11,124 nt of DNA from Bacteroidales bacterium (GTDB taxonomy: Bacteria; Bacteroidota; Bacteroidia; Bacteroidales; Muribaculaceae), in assembly GCA_004555955.1 (NCBI GenBank), contig SFJG01000066.1:1-11124 (forward strand), in the 5' to 3' direction. The first letter of the stretch is position 1. Each line of letters begins with the position of its first letter. This document shows, piece after piece, positions 6,459-11,124 of this stretch. A program made the position numbers and the translations under genes. The notes below the pieces were generated by a model, which saw only the letters and a program-made list of their open reading frames with translations, had not been told where the DNA came from and did not search any database.

Positions 6459-8285
6459 ATGAAAAAAACAATAATCTTCGCCCTCCTGGCGCTGACAACA
6501 GCAACATCGGCTCTGTCGCGACAAGCCTACAACGGCACGCTGACAAAAACTATGCCCGACGGCTCTACCGTAGAATATCGTCTTCACGGCAACGAAGCGT
6601 TCCACTACATGACTCTCACCGACGGCACTCTTATCGAACTCGCCGATGACGGATACTTCCACTATGCCGAAATCGCCGAGGGCGCCATAGTTGCTTCCGA
6701 GACTCGCATCGGCGAGCCTCGCCCCGCTAAAGCCATTAAGGCTTCCGCACAAAGCGTAAAAACCACTCTCGAAAGTATCTCTGCCTCACGCAACGACGGC
6801 CGCGCTCTTAAGCAGAAAAAAGAAACTGTTATGACTCCTGCTAACGGCCTGGCGATTATGGTACAATATACCGACGTAGCGTTTAAATACAGCCGCGACG
6901 TGTTCAACAGAATGCTCAACGAAGAAGGTTTCACCGACTACGCTTCGACAGGTAGCGCTCGCGACTACTTCAAGAACTCTTCATACGGGAAATACGCTCC
7001 CACGTTCGACCTCTACGGTCCATACACCCTTTCCAACAACCAAGCCTACTACGGCGGAAACGACCGCTACGGCGAAGACCTTCGACCCGTCGACATGGTC
7101 ATTGAGGCTTGCAAACTCGCCGAAGCCGATGGCGTCGACCTCTCAAAATACGACCTCGACGGCGATGGATACCTCGACAACGTCTACGTTTTCTACGCCG
7201 GCGAAGGCGAAGCCAACGGCGGCACCAAAAACACCATCTGGCCTCATCGATGGGCGGTTTACACAGCCGACGAATACGGCTCGGACTCAAATACATCCTA
7301 CAGCCTCGCCGAAACGAAGGTGTCGGGCGTATACGTCAACGACTATGCTTGCGGCAACGAAATTTGCAGCGGCAATAATTATTGGATTAACAACGACTTC
7401 GAAGGCGTAGGAACATTTGTCCACGAATTCGGACACGTAATCGGACTTATGGACCACTACTGCACCGGAAATTCCTACGTGGTCACGCCGGGCATATACG
7501 ATGTGATGGACCACGGCGACTACTGCAACTACGGTCGAACTCCGACGTCCTACTCCGCATACGAGCGTATGTTCTGCGGTTGGTTGACCCCGACGCAGAT
7601 TTATCCCGCGCTCGAAGGCACAGAATACGAACTGCCCGTAATCGACACCGGCTCGGCTTTCTTGCTAACTACAAACCGCATCCAACACAATATGGATGCC
7701 ACCGACCCCAATCCCACTACCTTCTACCTATTCGAAAACAAATCGGGTAGCGGTTGGGACGGTTTTCTCGACGACCAAGGCGGCACGGCTGGCTACTACG
7801 ACACCCCCGGCGACAAAGGTATGCTCATCACAAAAATCGCTTACAACGAATACAATTGGCAAAACAATATGGTCAACTACTATTCGAGCAACGCAGGCGT
7901 TACTTTTGTGACTACATCACAACAACGTGCAACGTACTACTACCCCATGTTCCCGGGCAAACTAAATACCACTTCTATCGAATTTGCCAACTTCGTGCTC
8001 AGCGATGTCACTCGCGACGAAACAACCGGTACTGTTAAGTTCAAACTCGTCGACAAACTCGCTCCCGAAGGTGGTGTCGACGGCATCGGCACAAACTCGG
8101 CAAAAGCAATCGCTACGGCCGGCAGAATCGCGTTCATCGGCTGCACATCTGCCGAAGTCTACAATCCCCAAGGCGCTCTTCTCTATAGCGGCTGCGACAG
8201 CGAAATCAACATCGCCCCGGGGCTCTACATCGTAAACCTATCAACTATCGACGGCAACAAGACAACAAAAGTTGTAGTTCGATAA
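6459..8285 (+). CDS. secreted M6-family zinc metallopeptidase with C-terminal sorting-type tail
   Basis: A 608-residue exported peptidase related to the immune inhibitor A / PrtV group (M6). A signal peptide covers about residues 1-20. Residues about 24-75 resemble the family propeptide (DGSTVEYRLHGNEAFHYMTL, then DGTLIELADDGYFHYAEI). The catalytic domain holds a calcium-loop-like DLDGDGYLDNVYVFYAGEGE (from D232). The zinc site is HEFGHVIGLMDHY, with H322, H326 and D332 as ligands and E323 as the base. M350 in YDVMDHG is the likely Met-turn. A beta domain follows, and residues 565-608 (VYNPQGALLYSG, then IAPGLYIVNL, then TTKVVVR) form a T9SS type A-like tail, which suggests delivery to the surface or medium. 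It may degrade host or dietary protein; the substrate cannot be read from sequence. The start is the only ATG that precedes a full signal peptide. No promoter fits between the gene and the terminator just upstream. Confidence 0.92.
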   Translation: MKKTIIFALLALTTATSALSRQAYNGTLTKTMPDGSTVEYRLHGNEAFHYMTLTDGTLIELADDGYFHYAEIAEGAIVASETRIGEPRPAKAIKASAQSVKTTLESISASRNDGRALKQKKETVMTPANGLAIMVQYTDVAFKYSRDVFNRMLNEEGFTDYASTGSARDYFKNSSYGKYAPTFDLYGPYTLSNNQAYYGGNDRYGEDLRPVDMVIEACKLAEADGVDLSKYDLDGDGYLDNVYVFYAGEGEANGGTKNTIWPHRWAVYTADEYGSDSNTSYSLAETKVSGVYVNDYACGNEICSGNNYWINNDFEGVGTFVHEFGHVIGLMDHYCTGNSYVVTPGIYDVMDHGDYCNYGRTPTSYSAYERMFCGWLTPTQIYPALEGTEYELPVIDTGSAFLLTTNRIQHNMDATDPNPTTFYLFENKSGSGWDGFLDDQGGTAGYYDTPGDKGMLITKIAYNEYNWQNNMVNYYSSNAGVTFVTTSQQRATYYYPMFPGKLNTTSIEFANFVLSDVTRDETTGTVKFKLVDKLAPEGGVDGIGTNSAKAIATAGRIAFIGCTSAEVYNPQGALLYSGCDSEINIAPGLYIVNLSTIDGNKTTKVVVR

Positions 8286-8305
8286 AACATCATTTTCATC
8301 ATAGC

Positions 8306-8342
8306 CGAGGCGGAGCAACCACGTTGTTTCGCCTCGTTTTTT
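8306..8342 (+). terminator. intrinsic terminator after the M6 peptidase gene
   Basis: A 14-bp stem with two wobble pairs (8306-8319 with 8323-8336), a 3-nt loop and six T residues (8337-8342). It is strong and isolates the BspA-like gene from the peptidase gene. Confidence 0.9.
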
Positions 8343-8370
8343 GTGCAAAAATCGGCACTTTTCCTCATTT

Positions 8371-8404
8371 TGTTCCTTAAACGAAAGATGATGTTCCTTA
8401 AACG
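8371..8404 (+). repeat. two exact 13-bp direct repeats, likely operator of the BspA-like gene
   Basis: TGTTCCTTAAACG occurs at 8371-8383 and again at 8392-8404. The start-to-start distance is 21 bp, two turns of the helix, so a protein pair would bind one face. Relative to the predicted transcription start (about 8443) the copies lie near -72 to -60 and -51 to -39, where an activator would contact RNA polymerase. The downstream promoter lacks a -33 box, which fits activator dependence. The complementary strand reads CGTTTAAGG, close to the GTTnA core bound as direct repeats of the same period by LytTR-domain regulators. That link is inference. Confidence 0.7.
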
Positions 8405-8428
8405 TAATAACCCACCACCCGAAAAAGG

Positions 8429-8436
8429 TATATTTG
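8429..8436 (+). promoter_or_regulatory. -7 box of the BspA-like gene
   Basis: TATATTTG matches TAnnTTTG fully. No TTTG is present at the expected -33 position (the DNA about 20 bp upstream reads TAATAACCC). The predicted start near 8443 leaves a leader of about 27 A-rich bases before the ATG at 8470. It overlaps an in-frame TTG at 8434, which therefore cannot be the start codon if this is the promoter. Confidence 0.6.
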
Positions 8437-8469
8437 CCTAAAGAAAACATTAACAAAAAATTTCAAACT

Positions 8470-10587
8470 ATGAACATCAAAATCTTTACTAAAAAAATGA
8501 CAGCGGCTGTAGTCGCTATGTTCGTTGCTTTTGTTGCCATACCACAAACGGCACAGGCGCAGACACGGGAAATCTACGTCGTGGAAGACGGTAGTACGCT
8601 GACGTTCTACTACGACACCAACAAAGCTACTCGTACCGGCACAATCTACGATATCGACCAAAAGCGTACCGACAATTCAAAAATTCCGGCATGGGCGGGA
8701 AGTGATGATAATAACAACCAAATCACAAAGGCAGTCTTCGACAGCTCATTCAAAGACTACATGCCTACCGATATGTCATGCTGGTTCTATCGTTGCAGTA
8801 AGCTCGGAACTATTGAGGGTATGAAAAACCTAAACACAGACCAAGTTATAGATATGACCAATATGTTCTATAATTGTTATTCCCTGACAGCACTCGACCT
8901 CAGCAGTTTTAACACAGAGAAAGTCAAATCTATGAATTATATGTTCTACGACTGCAAAGGACTGACCACCATCTACTGCAACGACGACTGGAATACCGGT
9001 TCTGTAACAATGAGCAACCAAATGTTCGGAAACTGCAATAAGCTAAACGGAGCTGTGGCTTACGACTCATCAAAGACGGACGTTACAATGGCTAACCCCG
9101 AAACGGGCTACTTCACCAAGAAGAGCACTTTCGAAATCGACAATATCGGCACCGCCGGAGGCACTATTACTTTCGAATACCACGAGTATACATCAACCTA
9201 CAAACGTATGGTTGTAAAAGGGTGCAATCTCGCGCAAAAAGGCTCAGTCATTATTCCGGATTACGTCACAACCGGCGGCACGACATACCCGGTTCACGCA
9301 ATCTTCAACAAAGCATTTTATGAAAACAAACTTGTAACAAAGGTCGAGTTGCCGGAAAAACTCAATTATATAGATAATTATGCATTTTACGATTGCACGA
9401 ATCTGGAAGAAATCAATCTACCGGAATTACTCGATGATATACATTACTATGCTTTCTGTGGATGCAATCTGAAATCTGTTGTTATTCCCAATTCCGTAAG
9501 ATCTCTGGGTTCCTCCATCTTTTCTATAAACTACAACTTGGAGTCAGTAAAAATCAGCAATAACAAGGAATGTACGAAGATTTTTTCGAATAGCTTTTAT
9601 CTATGTAATTTACAAGAACTCGAACTGCCGGAGAACATCAAAACCGTACAAAAACAAGCATTTTACGGCAATAAAAACTTGAAAAAGGTTATCTGTGCAG
9701 CCACTGACCCGACTTCGGATTCGGCAGACGATGCATTCTCGCAAGAGACATACGACAACGCCATCCTTTATGTACCCGAACACTGCCTTGCTACTTACAA
9801 AGAACTCCCTTGCTGGAAAAATTTCAAAAACATTGTTGGCTTTAATGCCGTGGCGGTTAACGACGCTTTCGAAATCGACAATACCGGCACCGCCGGAGGT
9901 ACTATCAGTTGTCGAATCTCTTCTGTTGAAGATCAAGAGATGAACATATACCAAGTAAATTTAGGAGCAAGCGGCAGCTTAAACATCCCCGCTACTGTCA
10001 ATATCGGTCCCTACGATTATCGCATTGCTACTGTCAGAGAAACTTCAATTTACCAAAACTCTAAAGTAAAATCTATCTATTTTGAAGATGGAGGTCCATC
10101 GTCTATCAAAAAGAACGGAATTCGCGAGAACTCTCTTCTCGAAAGCATTCGCTTTGGTGAAGGATTGGTAGAAATCGGCGACTACGCTTGCTATTACGAT
10201 CGTTCTCTTACGAAAATTTTAGACCTTCCCTCTTCTCTGAAGACTATTGGCGTAATGGCTTTCGGTGGTTGCAACAAAATTACAGAAGTACACTGCAATG
10301 CAACCACTCCTCCGGAAATGACGGACGACGCATTTACAAACACCACCTACGAAAACGCAACGCTCTACGTGCCCGACGATGCCATCGAAGCCTATGCAGC
10401 TGCCGAAGGCTGGCGCAACTTCAAGACCGTGCTCGGCGGCGTCGGCGCAACAACTATTGCCGATGCACCCATTAGCGACGTCTACACTATCCAAGGCGTT
10501 CGCCTCGGAGCCGACATCACCAACCTTGCTCCCGGCATCTACATCGTGCGCCGCGGCAGCAAAGTTGAAAAAATCATCAAGCAATAG
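8470..10587 (+). CDS. BspA-like leucine-rich-repeat surface protein with sorting-type tail
   Basis: A 705-residue exported protein. I chose the ATG at 8470 because a signal peptide starts right there (cleavage about AQA|QT, residue 30), and an upstream in-frame TTG (8434) lies inside the -7 box. Residues about 85-215 are DUF285-type repeats (MTNMFYNCYSLTALDLSSFN, then SMNYMFYDCKGLTTI). Two LRR_5/BspA modules follow, each opening with FEIDNxGTAGGTI (residues 221 and 467). Both close with a linker of the type LYVP...W.NFK..VG. They contain repeats such as LNYIDNYAFYDCTNLEEINLP. Residues 671-705 (VYTIQGVRLGADITNLAPGIYIVRRG, ending KIIKQ) form a T9SS type A-like tail. BspA relatives bind host matrix proteins or other bacteria, but the ligand here is unknown. 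Base composition is uneven: the repeat core is much more AT-rich than the tail. The gene has its own promoter with an upstream operator and its own terminator. Confidence 0.92.
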   Translation: MNIKIFTKKMTAAVVAMFVAFVAIPQTAQAQTREIYVVEDGSTLTFYYDTNKATRTGTIYDIDQKRTDNSKIPAWAGSDDNNNQITKAVFDSSFKDYMPTDMSCWFYRCSKLGTIEGMKNLNTDQVIDMTNMFYNCYSLTALDLSSFNTEKVKSMNYMFYDCKGLTTIYCNDDWNTGSVTMSNQMFGNCNKLNGAVAYDSSKTDVTMANPETGYFTKKSTFEIDNIGTAGGTITFEYHEYTSTYKRMVVKGCNLAQKGSVIIPDYVTTGGTTYPVHAIFNKAFYENKLVTKVELPEKLNYIDNYAFYDCTNLEEINLPELLDDIHYYAFCGCNLKSVVIPNSVRSLGSSIFSINYNLESVKISNNKECTKIFSNSFYLCNLQELELPENIKTVQKQAFYGNKNLKKVICAATDPTSDSADDAFSQETYDNAILYVPEHCLATYKELPCWKNFKNIVGFNAVAVNDAFEIDNTGTAGGTISCRISSVEDQEMNIYQVNLGASGSLNIPATVNIGPYDYRIATVRETSIYQNSKVKSIYFEDGGPSSIKKNGIRENSLLESIRFGEGLVEIGDYACYYDRSLTKILDLPSSLKTIGVMAFGGCNKITEVHCNATTPPEMTDDAFTNTTYENATLYVPDDAIEAYAAAEGWRNFKTVLGGVGATTIADAPISDVYTIQGVRLGADITNLAPGIYIVRRGSKVEKIIKQ
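9128..9167 (+). repeat. module-opening repeat, first copy
   Basis: This 40-base stretch inside the BspA-like gene encodes FEIDNIGTAGGTI and matches 9866-9905 at 38 of 40 bases by my count. The flanking LRR modules have diverged far more than this. It marks an internal duplication of the FEIDN module. Confidence 0.85.
9866..9905 (+). repeat. module-opening repeat, second copy
   Basis: Second copy of the 40-base repeat, encoding FEIDNTGTAGGTI. The two differences are silent or conservative at codon level except I to T at the sixth residue. Distance between copies is 738 bases, a multiple of three, so recombination between them would keep the reading frame and remove or add one LRR module. Confidence 0.85.
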
Positions 10588-10621
10588 CTCGCGGCTCTGA
10601 AAAGCAATCTTCATACAAAAC

Positions 10622-10671
10622 GCACGACAGCAAGCGCCCCCAACCGGACTTGCTGTCGTGCTATTATTTTA
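10622..10671. terminator. terminator between convergent genes
   Basis: A 13-bp perfect stem (10622-10634 with 10649-10661) with a 14-nt loop. It is followed on the plus strand by TATTATTTTA, and on the minus strand by GTTTTGTATG. It ends the BspA-like transcript and could also stop the convergent transcript from the right. Neither T tract is perfect. Confidence 0.78.
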
Positions 10672-10744
10672 TCGAACCTTCCGCAACGTCGTCTGCCAGG
10701 TCGTAACACAGTCATGCGTATATACTTAACAATTAACATAGAAG

Positions 10745-10764
10745 GGTCGCGCCTTGGTGCGACC
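10745..10764. other. short inverted repeat near the end of the right-edge gene
   Basis: GGTCGC (10745-10750) pairs with GCGACC (10759-10764) around an 8-nt loop. AGGGT/ACCCT flanks (10743-10747 and 10767-10771) offer a competing longer pairing. It lies 20 bases past the stop of the minus-strand gene and may act as its terminator, though the T tract on that side is weak. On the plus strand an eight-base gap separates it from a T7 run (10773-10779). Confidence 0.4.
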
Positions 10765-10783
10765 ACACCCTCATTTTTTTCGG

Positions 10784-11124
10784 TTAATTGCGACTCTCTG
10801 TCGAAATTTTATAGACATTGCTTTCGGTAACGACGATAAACACACCGCGGCGGTTGCCGAGCGACTTTAGGTCGGCAGCCACGCGACGTCCGGTCAGGTC
10901 GAATACGCCCGTTTGGCGTGCATACGGCACGGCGTTGAGCGTCGACACCGATGAGTATTCGCCGGAGACAAGCATCAACTTATAGGCTGACGCATCGAAG
11001 AGAATCGACACGTTGTCGTAGGTGGTCAACGGCGCCATATCTTCGCCACCGGTATCGTTTCGCGGGCATGAATAAAGCACGCCGAGTTCGAGGTCGCCTC
11101 TGTTGACCGAGAATGCCGCGCAGC
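10784..11124 (-). CDS. C-terminal part of an exported protein with sorting-type tail (cut by window edge)
   Basis: The reading frame is open from the TAA stop at 10784-10786 to the right edge of the window, giving 112 visible residues, so the true start lies outside. An internal GTG at 11078-11080 is not a credible start because the frame continues beyond it. The visible part reads like the end of a beta-rich surface protein. The last 40 or so residues (VFDLTGRRVAADLKSL, then RRGVFIVVTESNVYK) follow the same type A tail pattern as the peptidase and the BspA-like protein, with VFIV in place of the usual YIV. It ends with a non-basic STESRN rather than the usual lysine-rich end, so sorting function is less certain. 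No catalytic or binding domain is visible. It converges on the BspA-like gene. Confidence 0.75.
   Translation of the reverse strand, partial: CAAFSVNRGDLELGVLYSCPRNDTGGEDMAPLTTYDNVSILFDASAYKLMLVSGEYSSVSTLNAVPYARQTGVFDLTGRRVAADLKSLGNRRGVFIVVTESNVYKISTESRN

Noticed and set aside
10219..10614. A 131-codon minus-strand open frame opposite the end of the BspA-like gene.
   Set aside because: Antisense to the sorting-type tail; no promoter or domain.
10784..11080. A complete small gene starting at GTG 11078-11080.
   Set aside because: The frame stays open upstream to the window edge, so this is the end of a larger protein and not a free-standing small protein.

Overview
The window looks like chromosomal DNA of a member of the Bacteroidales (Bacteroidota). 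I base this on three things. First, promoters follow the Bacteroidota pattern (TAnnTTTG at -7, TTTG near -33) and no clear Shine-Dalgarno sites are visible. Second, the malate dehydrogenase and the glycine-zipper OmpA lipoprotein read like Bacteroidales versions. Third, several secreted proteins end in a short tail resembling the type A C-terminal sorting domain of the type IX secretion system (T9SS). A gut or oral lineage such as Muribaculaceae or Prevotellaceae is plausible but cannot be fixed from this sequence alone. I see no transposase, integrase, tRNA, rRNA or CRISPR array.

Left part (1-2900, minus strand): a probable operon starts at an excellent promoter (2863-2894). It encodes a 98-residue exported protein that is little more than a sorting-type tail, then a periplasmic type I pullulanase (GH13), then a ZapA-like cell-division protein. 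The pullulanase stop and the zapA start share one base, so the two are probably translationally coupled. A strong hairpin terminator follows zapA. A possible further minus-strand promoter lies at the left edge.

Middle (2900-6400, plus strand): a cardiolipin synthase (two HKD motifs, two N-terminal membrane helices) is read from a promoter back-to-back with that of the minus-strand operon. Then come malate dehydrogenase behind its own leader, a hairpin terminator, an OmpA-family lipoprotein that should tie the outer membrane to peptidoglycan, and another terminator.

Right part (6400-11124): two large exported proteins on the plus strand, an M6-family zinc metallopeptidase and a BspA-like leucine-rich-repeat surface protein, both end in a sorting-type tail. 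The BspA-like gene has a perfect -7 box, no -33 box, and two exact 13-bp direct repeats spaced 21 bp apart just upstream, which suggests an activator-controlled promoter. A convergent gene cut by the right edge also ends in such a tail.

Most of the window is ordinary housekeeping and envelope biology. The points most worth following are the direct-repeat operator before the BspA-like gene, the free-standing tail protein, the pullulanase-zapA coupling, and the two genes placed so tightly behind terminators that they have no room for a promoter. I do not see convincing evidence of a wholly new multi-gene system.
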